Shown here: in pieces, positions 16,167 to 25,410 of the stretch
Numbering within the stretch: position 1 is the first letter of the stretch
Layout of the letters: each line of letters starts with the position of its first letter
Assembly: GCA_002938205.1 (NCBI GenBank)
Contig: PTKZ01000002.1
Location: 1-64,000, forward strand
Source: Alphaproteobacteria bacterium MarineAlpha5_Bin5
GTDB lineage: Bacteria > Pseudomonadota > Alphaproteobacteria > HIMB59 > GCA-002718135
Direction: 5' to 3'
DNA: 64,000 bases
The notes under the pieces: model-generated
What the model saw: the letters and a program-made list of their open reading frames with translations, nothing else
Told to the model about the DNA's origin: nothing
Database searches by the model: none
Position numbers and translations under genes: made by a program

Positions 16167-17615
16167 CTATTTTTTCCAAAAATTAAAAGAAAACAAAACA
16201 AGAATAGTAAAAATTTCTAATCTACCTATAAGCATTGTAAAAGATAAAATCCATTTAGCACCATTTTGAATAGAGGCGTATGTACCCAAAGGTCCAATTG
16301 TCTCCCCAATACCTGGTCCAACGTTTGATATAGCTGAAGCAGCTGCTGAAAAGGAAGTCAGAAAATCTAAACTGAAAAAACTAAGGCTAATAGCTGATAA
16401 AATGAATAAAAAAATATACATAAAGAAAAATCCCATGATAGAATTATAAGTATTTTCAGTAACAGTTTTTCCATTAAATCTCATCATTAATACTGCATGT
16501 GGTTGAGTAAGTTTTTTTATTTGTGCCTTTGCTCCTCTAAAAAGTAATTGTAATCTAAAAATTTTTATACCGCCAGTTGTAGAACCTGCACATCCTCCTA
16601 CAAACATTATCACAATCATAATTACAAGACCAAAACTTCCCCAATTGGAAAAATTAGAACTTGAATAACCTGTTCCAGTTAATATTGAAATAATATTAAA
16701 TATTGCTATTCTAAATGAACTATAAAAATCTAATGATTGATTATTTATTAACCATAGTATTGTACAAAAAATTATAATTATTAAAATTATAAAAAAAAGT
16801 CTTATCTGATCATCTTTTAAAATTGAATTTTTTTGACCATGTATGACTTGTAAATAAATTACAAAAGGTAAGCTACCTATTATCATAAAAAGCACACCTA
16901 TATATTCTATCGATTGTGAATTATAATATGCAAATGATAAGTTATGATTTGAAAAACCGCCAGTTGAGATAGTTGTCATGCAATGGATAATTGCGTCAAA
17001 ACCTGACATTCCATTAAAATAATAAAGTAAGCAACAAATTAAAGTTAGACAAACATAGAGAACAAAAATTTCTAAAACAAATTTATTGATTTTAGGTATT
17101 GTTTTTTCATAAGGATCATCATGTTCCATATGGAGTAGTTGCATACCGCCAATTTGTAACGTGGGCAGTATTGCCATTGCTAGAACAATAATACCAATTC
17201 CTCCAAACCACTGCAAAAGTGATCTCCAAATTAGAATACCCTCTGGCAGTACATCTAAGTTAGTTATTACAGTTGCTCCAGTTGTAGTTATCCCACTTAC
17301 TGATTCGAAAAAAGCATCTGTATAACTTAATGAAGAGCTAGTATAAATGAAAGGAATTGCTCCAAAAATTGCAATTAATATCCATGAAGTAATTGTTAAA
17401 ACAAATGCTTGTCTAAGATCAATTTTTAACTGCTTTTTTTTAAAAGATATAAATAAAACTAAACCTATAAAAAAAGTGAATATACTAGAGTAAAAAAATT
17501 GTTTCCAATCATTATTATTATTTAATAGATCAAATAGCATCGGTATTATCATTGCAATTGATTCAATGCATAGCAGTAATCCTAAAATATTTAGTATAGA
17601 GCGAAAATCGCGCAT
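16167..17615 (-). CDS. trkH: TrkH family potassium uptake permease
   Basis: A 482-residue K+ channel-like transporter with the fourfold membrane-pore-membrane design. Pore-loop signatures visible are FFESVSGITTTGATVI (near 102), MTTISTGGFSNHN (near 218), a third ILTGTGYSSSNFSNWG and a fourth AISNVGPGIGETIGPLG; the loop glycines select K+. GGCAGSTTGGIKIFRLQLLF is another family landmark. The regulatory NAD-binding partner TrkA is not in the neighbourhood. The gene stops one base after the stop of the convergent lipoprotein gene and is followed upstream by apaG in the same direction. Confidence 0.95.
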   Translation of the reverse strand: MRDFRSILNILGLLLCIESIAMIIPMLFDLLNNNNDWKQFFYSSIFTFFIGLVLFISFKKKQLKIDLRQAFVLTITSWILIAIFGAIPFIYTSSSLSYTDAFFESVSGITTTGATVITNLDVLPEGILIWRSLLQWFGGIGIIVLAMAILPTLQIGGMQLLHMEHDDPYEKTIPKINKFVLEIFVLYVCLTLICCLLYYFNGMSGFDAIIHCMTTISTGGFSNHNLSFAYYNSQSIEYIGVLFMIIGSLPFVIYLQVIHGQKNSILKDDQIRLFFIILIIIIFCTILWLINNQSLDFYSSFRIAIFNIISILTGTGYSSSNFSNWGSFGLVIMIVIMFVGGCAGSTTGGIKIFRLQLLFRGAKAQIKKLTQPHAVLMMRFNGKTVTENTYNSIMGFFFMYIFLFILSAISLSFFSLDFLTSFSAAASAISNVGPGIGETIGPLGTYASIQNGAKWILSFTMLIGRLEIFTILVLFSFNFWKK

Positions 17616-17629
17616 TCTGTATTCTAATT

Positions 17630-18022
17630 TTAATTTAATTGCGAAATTATGAAAGGACTATCCAAAGAAAATTGTGGTATTTCAGCTTCAAATATATTTC
17701 CTTTTAATGTTTCCATCTCATAATGACCTTCCATGAAACCAGATGGAGTTGCAAGAGGAGTGCCGCTTGTGTATTCAAATTTTTCTCCTGGATTTAGAAT
17801 TGGCTGTTCACCAACTACCCCTTCACCACGGACTTCTTGTTCTATTCCATTAGAATCAATTATTTTCCAATAACGATTTTTAAGTTGCACTCTTTCTTTG
17901 CTTCGATTGTCAATTGTTACTTGATAGGCCCATACATAATGTTGATCTTCAGGTTCTGATTGATCTTCAAGAAAATAAGGGTTTACAGTAATATTAATTT
18001 TTTTTGTTGTTTTAGAATACAT
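17630..18022 (-). CDS. apaG: ApaG protein
   Basis: A 130-residue fibronectin-type-III-like small protein of the ApaG family. The order VWAYQVTIDNRS, VQLKNRYWKIIDSNG, EQEVRGEGVVGEQPILNPGE, FEYTSGTPLATPSGFMEGHYEM is characteristic and complete. The family is linked to Mg/Co homeostasis and Ap4A metabolism in enterobacteria, but its biochemical role is not settled. It precedes trkH by 14 bases and is probably cotranscribed with it. Confidence 0.95.
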   Translation of the reverse strand: MYSKTTKKINITVNPYFLEDQSEPEDQHYVWAYQVTIDNRSKERVQLKNRYWKIIDSNGIEQEVRGEGVVGEQPILNPGEKFEYTSGTPLATPSGFMEGHYEMETLKGNIFEAEIPQFSLDSPFIISQLN

Positions 18023-18076
18023 GAGTGAATAATTAATTTATTCAGCCTCATACACTAGAAATGCATCTAACTAAAG

Positions 18077-18976
18077 TTAATTTGAAATCTTAATTTCAGC
18101 CCTTCTATTTGCTGGATGAGCTACTTCGTCTGGTGTTGGAACTGCAAGTAATTCCTCTCCTTTTCCTAACAAAGTTATGTTTTTATCATTAATACCTTGG
18201 TTAATTAAATTATTCTTTATGGTAATTGCTCTCTTTAAGGATAATTTATTATTGTATTCTTTAGTTCCTTTAGTATCCGTATGACCAACGATTATATATT
18301 TTGTAATTTCAGTGTGGTGTTTTATTATGAAATTTTTTAGCGTATTTATACTAACATTACTTAATACAGCTTCATCAAAATCAAAGTAAATTATTTGCAT
18401 TATTTCTTTTTTTTTATTTTTTGTTACTAATGCAATACTTTTATTGTTATCTTCTATTATTGGTAGATTTGAATTAAGATTTTTTTTACTATTTTCATTT
18501 AAAGTTATTTTTTCATAAATTATATGCAATGATTTTAAAAAATCATTTTTGCATTTGTTTATATCCCATGTTTGCCAATTTTCTTCTTGTTGCTCTGACC
18601 AGCAATCTAGAGAACTTATAGCAATAGCAAGATTGTGCGGATCTGATATTTTTGATTCTGAATAAACTGCCATAAGATTTTTATGTGCTCGATTTATTTC
18701 ATTAACTTTCTCTTCTGGCAAATCCCAGTAAGTTACATTTTCTGGCAATACTTCTTTTCCTTTGAGTGCTAACAAAGCCTTTTCTGAGTATAATTTAGCA
18801 GAATTCCAGTCGTGCATTTTTAAAGCTTCATATTCAGCTTTATTTTTATATTCTTTTACTAAATATTCACTGAGGTTTTGAGGTTTTTTTATCTGGGTTT
18901 TTTTTAGTTCTTCATAACTAGCTGAGCAACCTGCTAAAACTATAAGACTTAAAATAATAGTTAATTTAATTTTCAC
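18077..18976 (-). CDS. OmpA-like lipoprotein
   Basis: A 299-residue lipoprotein with a peptidoglycan-binding C-terminal domain. The signal ends in the lipobox LAGCSAS with Cys17. Residues 20–190 are a helical region with two lipid-distal cysteine-containing stretches and no motif I know. From about residue 196 comes an OmpA/MotB/Pal-type domain: IYFDFDEAVLS, IVGHTDTKGTKEYNNKLSLKRA, and the terminal NRRAEIKI. The start codon is GTG; the ATG two bases upstream is out of frame. It is a second OmpA-family lipoprotein besides Pal in the tol cluster and likely tethers the outer membrane to the wall. Confidence 0.88.
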   Translation of the reverse strand: MKIKLTIILSLIVLAGCSASYEELKKTQIKKPQNLSEYLVKEYKNKAEYEALKMHDWNSAKLYSEKALLALKGKEVLPENVTYWDLPEEKVNEINRAHKNLMAVYSESKISDPHNLAIAISSLDCWSEQQEENWQTWDINKCKNDFLKSLHIIYEKITLNENSKKNLNSNLPIIEDNNKSIALVTKNKKKEIMQIIYFDFDEAVLSNVSINTLKNFIIKHHTEITKYIIVGHTDTKGTKEYNNKLSLKRAITIKNNLINQGINDKNITLLGKGEELLAVPTPDEVAHPANRRAEIKISN

Positions 18977-19057
18977 ATCTTTATTTTATTACATAAAATG
19001 TCAGCACTAAGGCTAAAATTAGGTTTTTTCTTGAACAAGCTCCCCAGGTTTTTTAAA

Positions 19058-19112
19058 CAATCATTAATTTTATGATTGCGTAAGAAAAGAAGTTTAGATA
19101 CCGCAACTAAAT
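19058..19112 (+). promoter_or_regulatory. Structured 5' leader, possible pseudoknot
   Basis: A seven-pair hairpin (CAATCAT 19058–19064 / ATGATTG 19072–19078) overlaps the start of two interleaved pairings. TTGCG (19076–19080) pairs with CGCAA (19102–19106), and GTTTAG (19092–19097) pairs with CTAAAT (19107–19112). An A-rich stretch lies between the 5' arms. The region ends ten bases before the AAGGAG ribosome site (19122–19127) of the GcvT-like gene. The interleaved order means a pseudoknot, mutually exclusive with the first hairpin. The small SAM-II and SAM-V riboswitches also use pseudoknots near the ribosome site, but I see no convincing sequence match to them. Could be chance. Confidence 0.35.
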
Positions 19113-19133
19113 ATATTTTTTAAGGAGTCAGAC

Positions 19134-20495
19134 ATGATTAAACATGTAACAACAGTGGACCAATCAGATAGAAAGGTTCCATATAATTTAAGACAGAGCG
19201 GACCTACACCTGTCAAAATGCTGATATCTACGCGAGTAAGAAAGTCTCCTTACTGGCATTTATCAATGAAAGCAGGTTGTTGGAGAGCAACTGTTTACAA
19301 TCGAGTTTATCATCCAAGAGGTTATGTAAAACCAGAAGATGGTGGCGCTATGGTTGAATATGAAGCAATTAAAAATCACGTAACTATGTGGAATGTTGCT
19401 GTTGAAAGACAAATACAAGTTAAAGGACCTGACGCAGAAGCTTTTGTAGATTATGTAATTACTCGTGATGCAACAAGAATCCCAGCTATGAAATCAGATG
19501 GTTCTGTTAGAGCTGCAAGATATGTTATTCTTTGTAATAGTATGGGTGGTGTATTAAATGATCCAATTCTTTTAAGAGTCGCTCAAGATGAATTTTGGTT
19601 TTCTCTTTCTGACTCTGATATAGGTTTATATCTTCAAGGAGTTAATCACGATAAAAAATTTGATGTTGAGATTGATGAGATAGATGTGTGTCCAGTTCAA
19701 ATACAAGGACCTAAAGCACATGCATTAATGAAAGATTTGATAGGTGATCAAGTTGATGTTGATAAGATGCCATTTTATGGTCTAGCAGAAGCCAATGTTG
19801 GAGGACGCAAATGTGTAATTTCTCAAACTGGATTCTCAGGAGCAGCAGGTTTCGAAATATATTTATATGATGCTACTCTATATGCTGATGATATGTGGAA
19901 TGCAGTATTAGATGCAGGGAAAAAACACAATCTAATGGTAATAGCACCTGCACATCATAGACGTATTCAAGCGGGAATTTTATCGTGGGGGCAGGATATG
20001 GACAATCAACATAATCCATTTCAGTGTAATTTAGGGTATCAAGTTTCTCTTTCAGGATTAGGTGAGTGGAGTAAAAAAGCTGATTATGTTGGTAAAGCAG
20101 TTTTAGAAAAAATGAAAGCTGATTTAGTTGCTGGTCAAAAACCCTATAAACTTCAGTTAGTAGGTATGACGCTTGGCGGCAAACCAATTGAAGAGTATGC
20201 TCCAGATTTTTGGTTAGTATCTCCTAAAGATGGAGGTGATCCTTGCGGTTATATTACTTCTCCTTGGTATCACCCAGAGCAAAAAAGAAACATTGCAATG
20301 GGTTACGTGCCTTTTGATGGTTCACTTAGTAAAAATGGTTTTCCGATTGGAACTGTAGGTCAAAAATTTAAAGTTCATTTACCTGATGAATACTCTGATG
20401 CTCCTGGTGTGCCAGTAGATGCAGAAGTGGTTTCCATACCTTTTACTGAATCATACAATGCAAATACAAGAGAGGCATCAAAAGCTACAGAATAG
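19134..20495 (+). CDS. GcvT-family folate-dependent demethylase (DmdA/aminomethyltransferase-like)
   Basis: A 453-residue stand-alone GcvT-fold protein, which transfers a methyl or methylene unit to tetrahydrofolate in the cytosol. HVTMWNVAVERQIQVKGPDAEAFVDYVITRDATRI (near residues 81–115) and SQTGFSGAAGFEIYLYD are the hallmark segments. The N-terminal part and the YNRVYHPRGY segment resemble the DMSP demethylase DmdA and relatives more than glycine-cleavage T protein, but the protein is longer than usual DmdA (about 370 residues). Because of this, I leave the substrate open: DMSP, a methylamine or a methoxy compound. It has a strong ribosome site (AAGGAG), a structured leader and its own terminator, so it is a single-gene unit. 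Confidence 0.8.
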   Translation: MIKHVTTVDQSDRKVPYNLRQSGPTPVKMLISTRVRKSPYWHLSMKAGCWRATVYNRVYHPRGYVKPEDGGAMVEYEAIKNHVTMWNVAVERQIQVKGPDAEAFVDYVITRDATRIPAMKSDGSVRAARYVILCNSMGGVLNDPILLRVAQDEFWFSLSDSDIGLYLQGVNHDKKFDVEIDEIDVCPVQIQGPKAHALMKDLIGDQVDVDKMPFYGLAEANVGGRKCVISQTGFSGAAGFEIYLYDATLYADDMWNAVLDAGKKHNLMVIAPAHHRRIQAGILSWGQDMDNQHNPFQCNLGYQVSLSGLGEWSKKADYVGKAVLEKMKADLVAGQKPYKLQLVGMTLGGKPIEEYAPDFWLVSPKDGGDPCGYITSPWYHPEQKRNIAMGYVPFDGSLSKNGFPIGTVGQKFKVHLPDEYSDAPGVPVDAEVVSIPFTESYNANTREASKATE

Positions 20496-20514
20496 TTTTT
20501 GAATTACTAAAAGG

Positions 20515-20540
20515 GCTCCTAATAAATTAGGAGCTTTTTT
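20515..20540. terminator. Terminator between the GcvT-like gene and dsbA-like gene
   Basis: GCTCCTAA and TTAGGAGC pair perfectly around a four-base loop and are followed by six T on the + strand. On the - strand a short T-tract also follows, so it may serve both convergent genes. Confidence 0.9.
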
Positions 20541-21159
20541 AATTTAATAATTGCTCCAGCCTATTTATTGGAATGTAACCACCAACAAACTCTTCATTAA
20601 TAAACAATGTGGGTGTGCCTCTTGCACCAGCACCATTAGCTAAAAAAGAAGAAAGGCTGACTGTGTTTTTTACTTCTTCTTTACCAATATCAATTCTTAA
20701 TTTTACTTTGTTTATTTCTAATTTATCTAAAATTTCATCTAATTTTTTTTGATTCAAACTACCATCAATTGAAAATAACTCATTATGTAGTTCAAATCCT
20801 TTATTTTGCATGTTTGCTGCAATAACCATATAAGCAACTACAGTTGAGCTTTCACTGAGAATAGGGTGTTGTAAAAAAATAACACGTGTATCGTTTCTAT
20901 TATTTGCAAGTCCAATCAATTCAGAATGAATTTTTTTGCAATAACCGCAAAAATAATCCATAAATTCAATTACTGTATTTTTAGCATCATCTGGCCCTAT
21001 TTGAATTATAGCTGTCTCAGGTAATGCGTCTAGTATTTTTAAATGATATGGTTTTGAATTATCAAAAAAAAGCTCATTCAAAGTCATTTCAGAAGAAGAA
21101 ATTGGACTAGAAATTAAGAAAAAAATAAGCACAAAAAAGTGAGTCAAATTATAACGCAT
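20539..21159 (-). CDS. DsbA family thiol:disulfide oxidoreductase
   Basis: A 206-residue exported thioredoxin-fold protein. An N-terminal signal peptide (about residues 1–23, ending ISSSEM) precedes EFMDYFCGYCKKIHSEL with the active-site CGYC near residue 70. The helical insertion follows, then RGTPTLFINEEFVGGY with the cis-Pro loop near 182. It would introduce or shuffle disulfides in periplasmic proteins; the four-cysteine pilins in this window are obvious candidate substrates by inference. It is closest to the DsbA/ScsC/Com1-type single-domain proteins. It is divergent from the dimethylglycine dehydrogenase gene. Confidence 0.88.
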   Translation of the reverse strand: MRYNLTHFFVLIFFLISSPISSSEMTLNELFFDNSKPYHLKILDALPETAIIQIGPDDAKNTVIEFMDYFCGYCKKIHSELIGLANNRNDTRVIFLQHPILSESSTVVAYMVIAANMQNKGFELHNELFSIDGSLNQKKLDEILDKLEINKVKLRIDIGKEEVKNTVSLSSFLANGAGARGTPTLFINEEFVGGYIPINRLEQLLN

Positions 21160-21217
21160 GATTGACCCACTCTATTTAATATGGTTAAGGAAGTACAGTA
21201 TTTTTTATAGGATTGAT

Positions 21218-23653
21218 ATGAAGTCTAAAGCAAAAGCAGTTGTAATAGGTGGAGGAGTTGTTGGAGTAAGTACACTTTATCACTTGGCAAAAAAAGGATG
21301 GAATGATGTAGTTCTGCTTGAGCGTAAAGAATTGACTTCTGGTTCTACTTGGCATGCAGCTGGTTTATTACCTTTGTTTAATATGAGTTACTCAGTTGGG
21401 CAGCTTCATAAATATGCTGTTAATTTTTATAAGACTTTAGAAGAAGAAACAGGCCAAGAAGTTGGTTTTAGTGTTGTAAGTAATATTCGTCTAGCAACAA
21501 CTCAAGATAGAATGGATGAATACTACCAATATGCAGCTGTTGCCAAAACAATTGGTGTTGATGTAAAATTTTTAACTCCTGCTCAAGTTAAAGAAATTTG
21601 GCCTTTATGTAATATTGATGGAATAATTGGAGCAATTCAACATCCTGAAGATGGTTATATTCAACCAGCAGATCTTACTCAAGCATTAGCAAAAGGAGCA
21701 AGGGATAAAGGCGCAGAAATTTATAGAAATACAAATGTAATTGGAATAATTCAGTTGGAAAATGATACATGGGTTGTAGAAACTGATAAAGGAAACATTG
21801 AATGTGATCATGTAATTTCTTGCACTGGTAATTTTGCAAGACAAACAGGAAAAATGGTAGGACTTGATATACCTGTGATTCCCGTTGAACATCAATATAT
21901 AGTTACTGAACCTCATCCTGAAATTCAAAAAAGAAAGGAAAAAGGATTAACTGAAATGGGAGTTCTGCGTGACTCTGATAGTTCTTGGTATATGCGAGAG
22001 GAAAGAGGGGGATTAATACTTGGTCCTTATGAAAAAGGCGCTCCAGCATGTTACATTGATGGACCTAATCAAGAATCAGAATTTGAACTATTTCAAGAAG
22101 ATATAGAGAGAATTGAATCTCATATTGAATCAGCTATACACAGAGTTCCTATCTTTGGAGAGGTTGGGGTAAAAAAAGTTTATAATGGCGCAATTTGTTA
22201 CACGCCTGATGGAAGTCCAATAGTAGGTCCGGCATGGGGTTTAAAAAATTTTTGGATTAATGAAGGTCACAGTTTTGGAATTACAGCAGCTGGTGGTGCT
22301 GGGTGGCAATTAGGGGAATGGATAGTTGATGGAGAACCAACAATCGATATGTTAGGTGTAGATCCAAGGCGATTTGGAGATTATGCTACTAAATCATATT
22401 TAATAGAAAAAAATGAGGAAGCATATGCAAATGTTTTTACTATTCACTATCCAGATGAAGAAAGGGAAGCTGCAAGGCCTTTAAGACAAGCACCCTGTTA
22501 TGATCGCTTAAAAAATTTAGGTGCTGTTTTTGGGCAAAAATTTGGATGGGAAAGAGCTAACTGGTTTGCTCCTAAGGAAATTGAACAAGCTGATGATTGG
22601 TCTTTTAGAAGATCAAAATGGTTTAAACATGTTGGTAATGAGTGCTTAAATGTTGAGAAAAATGTTGGAGTTTTAGATATGACGGCTTTTGCAAAATGTA
22701 GAATATCGGGACCAGGGGCAAAAGATTTTTTAGATAATTTAGTTGCTAATAAATTACCAGTAAAGCAAGGAAGAGTAAATTTGTGTCATGCTTTAAATAA
22801 AAGAGGAGGTGTGCACTCTGAATTTACAATAGCAAAAGAAAAAGATGATTCTTATTATTTAGTTTCAGCAGGAGCCTTTCAGCGCCTTGATCATGATTGG
22901 ATTGACAAATGGATTCCAAAAGATAGGTCTGTTTTTTTTGAAAATCTGACAAATAGTATCGGTGTTTTAGTTGTTGCAGGTCCAAAATCTAGAAATTTAT
23001 TAAGTAAAATATCAAAAACAGATTTTTCAAATGAAACTTTTCCTTGGCTATCTTGTAAACAAATTGATATTGGATTAGCCCCTACACTAGCGATGCGAAT
23101 GAATTTTGTAGGTGAATTAGGCTGGGAATTACACCATCCAATTGAATATCAAAATCATATATTTGATAAACTATTTGAAGTAGGTGAAGAATTTGGTCTT
23201 AAGCCATTTGGAATTAGAGCTATGGATAGTTTACGTATTGAAAAAACTTATAAATTAGTTGGAACTGAAATGTCTATAGAATATTCAGCTTTTGAATCTG
23301 GCCTAGATCGTTTTGTTCATCTAAATAAGGGTAATTTTATTGGCAGAGATGCATTAGTTAAATGGCAGCAGGAAGGGTTTCAAAATAAAATGGTTACTTT
23401 AGAGGTATTTGATGTGAAGGATGCAGATCCTCTAGGTAATAATGCTATTTATAAAGATGGAAATGTTGTTGGACGTGCGACAGGAGGTAACTATGGTTTT
23501 AGAGTGAAAAAATCTTTAGCAATTGGTATGGTTGCTCCAGAATTATCTAAAGTAGGAACAGAATTGGAAATGGATATATTAGATAAAAAACATAAAGTTG
23601 TTGTAATAGAGGATAGTCCTTATGACCCATCTAATAAAAAAATTAGGGCTTAA
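21218..23653 (+). CDS. Dimethylglycine (or sarcosine) dehydrogenase
   Basis: An 812-residue fusion of an FAD-dependent amine dehydrogenase and a GcvT-type folate domain, which oxidises an N-methyl group and captures it as methylene-THF. FAD motif VVIGGGVVGVSTLYHLAKKG lies at residues 8–27. GSTWHAAGLLP contains His46, the residue that binds FAD covalently in this family. YTPDGSPIVGP and GHSFGITAAGGAGWQLGEW close the oxidase half (about 1–390), and the rest has GcvT-type segments such as GVLDMTAFAKCRISGPGA. I chose the ATG at 21218; an earlier in-frame codon at 21158 overlaps the divergent dsbA-like gene. It is followed immediately by etfB, etfA and ETF-QO, its probable electron acceptors. Confidence 0.9.
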   Translation: MKSKAKAVVIGGGVVGVSTLYHLAKKGWNDVVLLERKELTSGSTWHAAGLLPLFNMSYSVGQLHKYAVNFYKTLEEETGQEVGFSVVSNIRLATTQDRMDEYYQYAAVAKTIGVDVKFLTPAQVKEIWPLCNIDGIIGAIQHPEDGYIQPADLTQALAKGARDKGAEIYRNTNVIGIIQLENDTWVVETDKGNIECDHVISCTGNFARQTGKMVGLDIPVIPVEHQYIVTEPHPEIQKRKEKGLTEMGVLRDSDSSWYMREERGGLILGPYEKGAPACYIDGPNQESEFELFQEDIERIESHIESAIHRVPIFGEVGVKKVYNGAICYTPDGSPIVGPAWGLKNFWINEGHSFGITAAGGAGWQLGEWIVDGEPTIDMLGVDPRRFGDYATKSYLIEKNEEAYANVFTIHYPDEEREAARPLRQAPCYDRLKNLGAVFGQKFGWERANWFAPKEIEQADDWSFRRSKWFKHVGNECLNVEKNVGVLDMTAFAKCRISGPGAKDFLDNLVANKLPVKQGRVNLCHALNKRGGVHSEFTIAKEKDDSYYLVSAGAFQRLDHDWIDKWIPKDRSVFFENLTNSIGVLVVAGPKSRNLLSKISKTDFSNETFPWLSCKQIDIGLAPTLAMRMNFVGELGWELHHPIEYQNHIFDKLFEVGEEFGLKPFGIRAMDSLRIEKTYKLVGTEMSIEYSAFESGLDRFVHLNKGNFIGRDALVKWQQEGFQNKMVTLEVFDVKDADPLGNNAIYKDGNVVGRATGGNYGFRVKKSLAIGMVAPELSKVGTELEMDILDKKHKVVVIEDSPYDPSNKKIRA

Positions 23654-23656
23654 TAT

Positions 23657-24406
23657 ATGAAAATATTAGTAACAGTAAAAAGGGTAATAGATTATAATGT
23701 TCAAGTCAGAGTTAAATCAGATGGCACAGGTGTAGAAAAGGATAATGTAAAAATGTCAATGAATCCACCTGATGAAAATGCTGTAGAGGAAGCCTTAAGA
23801 ATTAAAGAATCAGGGAAAGCTGATGAAGTAGTAATTCTTTCAATTGGAGGGGAAAAATCTCAAGAAACAATTCGAACTGCTTTAGCAATGGGAGCTGATA
23901 GAGGAATTTTGGTACAAGTTGATCATGAAATTGAACCTCTAGCTGTTTCTAAAATTATTGCAAAAATAGCTGAAGAAGAAAAGCCCGGAATTATATTGAT
24001 GGGTAAACAGGCGATTGATGATGATTCAAACCAAACACCTCAAATGACTAGCGCATTACTTGAATGGCCTCAGGCAACATTTGCCTCCAAAATTGAAATT
24101 AATGATCAAAAAGCTTTGATAACAAGAGAGATTGATGAAGGTTTAGAAAAAATTAAAGTTAATATGCCTTTTGTAGCATCATGTGATTTAAGATTGAATG
24201 AGCCAAGATATGCTTCACTTCCAAACATTATGAAAGCAAAGAAAAAGCCTTTAGATTTAAAATCAATAGAAGATATTGGTATCGATGTTAAGCCTAGAAT
24301 TGAACAAATAAAAGTTGAAGAGCCTCCTGCTAGACAAAAAGGTGTTATGGTTTCTGACATTGCTGAACTTGTTCAAAAATTAAAACATGAGGCAAAAGTT
24401 ATATGA
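23657..24406 (+). CDS. etfB: Electron transfer flavoprotein, beta subunit
   Basis: A 249-residue ETF beta subunit, binding AMP and docking dehydrogenases. [19 protein letters not shown] at the start, [19 protein letters not shown] near residue 34, [22 protein letters not shown] near 58 and the recognition loop ending [12 protein letters not shown] near 195 are all typical. It starts three bases after the dimethylglycine dehydrogenase stop and overlaps etfA by four bases, so this ETF is probably dedicated, at least partly, to that dehydrogenase. Confidence 0.96.
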   Translation: MKILVTVKRVIDYNVQVRVKSDGTGVEKDNVKMSMNPPDENAVEEALRIKESGKADEVVILSIGGEKSQETIRTALAMGADRGILVQVDHEIEPLAVSKIIAKIAEEEKPGIILMGKQAIDDDSNQTPQMTSALLEWPQATFASKIEINDQKALITREIDEGLEKIKVNMPFVASCDLRLNEPRYASLPNIMKAKKKPLDLKSIEDIGIDVKPRIEQIKVEEPPARQKGVMVSDIAELVQKLKHEAKVI

Positions 24407-25356
24407 GTATTTTAGTTATTGCTGAACATAACAATAATGAAATTAAAGTTGCAACAAGACAGGTAATATCTGCTGCTTCTAAAATTGATGACAACATCGA
24501 TGTTATTTTAATTGGATATAAGTGTGATGAAGTTTCAAAACAATTATCAAATTGTGTAGGTGTTAGTAAAGTTCTAGTTGTAAATAATGAAAAATTTAAA
24601 AACCCACTTGCAGAAAATTTTAGCAAAATAGTTTTGTCAATAGCTAAAAACTATTCCCATATAATTGGTCCAGCAAGTACTTTTGGAAAAAATATTCTTC
24701 CTAGAATATCAGTTAAATTAGATGTAGCGCAAATTAGTGATGTAATTAAAATCAATAGTGAGGATACCTTTGTAAGACCTATTTACGCAGGAAATGCTCT
24801 AGCTACTGTTAAATCAAATGATAAAATAAAAGTTATCACAATAAGGCCAACTTCTTTTGACCCAATTCCAAAAGAAGGAGGATCAGGTTTAATTGAAACA
24901 ATAGACTTTACAGAAGAAGATACATCTGTAGAATTTATTGAAAGAGAAGAATCTAGCTCTGAGAGACCAGAGTTAGGAACAGCTCGTGTAGTTGTATCTG
25001 GAGGTAGAGGGTTGCAAAGTGCTGAAAATTTTAAGCTCATTAATGAAATTGCAGATAAATTAAATGCTGCAGTTGGTGCTTCAAGAGCAGCAGTGGACGC
25101 AGGCTATGTAAGTAATGATTATCAGGTTGGTCAAACAGGAAAAGTTGTAGTACCAGATTTATATATAGCAGTTGGTATTTCTGGCGCTATACAACATTTG
25201 GCAGGTATGAAAGAAAGTAAAATTATAGTTGCAATTAATAAAGATGAGGAAGCACCTATATTTAATATTGCTGATTATGGTTTAAATGCTGATTTATTTG
25301 AAGCACTTCCAGCTTTATCAGCTGAATTAGATAAACTTAATACAATTGAAAAATAA
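24403..25356 (+). CDS. etfA: Electron transfer flavoprotein, alpha subunit
   Basis: A 317-residue FAD-binding ETF subunit. The N-terminal domain is divergent, while the C-terminal FAD domain is fully conserved: [59 protein letters not shown] and [17 protein letters not shown]. It accepts electrons from dehydrogenases through the complex with EtfB and passes them to ETF-ubiquinone oxidoreductase, encoded 48 bases downstream. Confidence 0.96.
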   Translation: MSILVIAEHNNNEIKVATRQVISAASKIDDNIDVILIGYKCDEVSKQLSNCVGVSKVLVVNNEKFKNPLAENFSKIVLSIAKNYSHIIGPASTFGKNILPRISVKLDVAQISDVIKINSEDTFVRPIYAGNALATVKSNDKIKVITIRPTSFDPIPKEGGSGLIETIDFTEEDTSVEFIEREESSSERPELGTARVVVSGGRGLQSAENFKLINEIADKLNAAVGASRAAVDAGYVSNDYQVGQTGKVVVPDLYIAVGISGAIQHLAGMKESKIIVAINKDEEAPIFNIADYGLNADLFEALPALSAELDKLNTIEK

Positions 25357-25410
25357 TATATTTATTAATATTGAATATCTATTAAGTATTTAAATTGTGA
25401 GTATTTGCTA

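Noticed and set aside
18977-19133. Glycine riboswitch upstream of the GcvT-like gene
   Set aside because: The conserved aptamer motifs of that class are not visible; only the pseudoknot-like pairings are kept as a candidate.
19873-20187. 104-residue minus-strand frame inside the GcvT-like gene
   Set aside because: It is antisense to a strongly conserved gene and shows no motif of its own.
21158-21217. Longer N-terminus for dimethylglycine dehydrogenase
   Set aside because: It would overlap the start of the divergent DsbA-like gene and precede the FAD motif with a segment unlike the family; the ATG at 21218 is spaced correctly.
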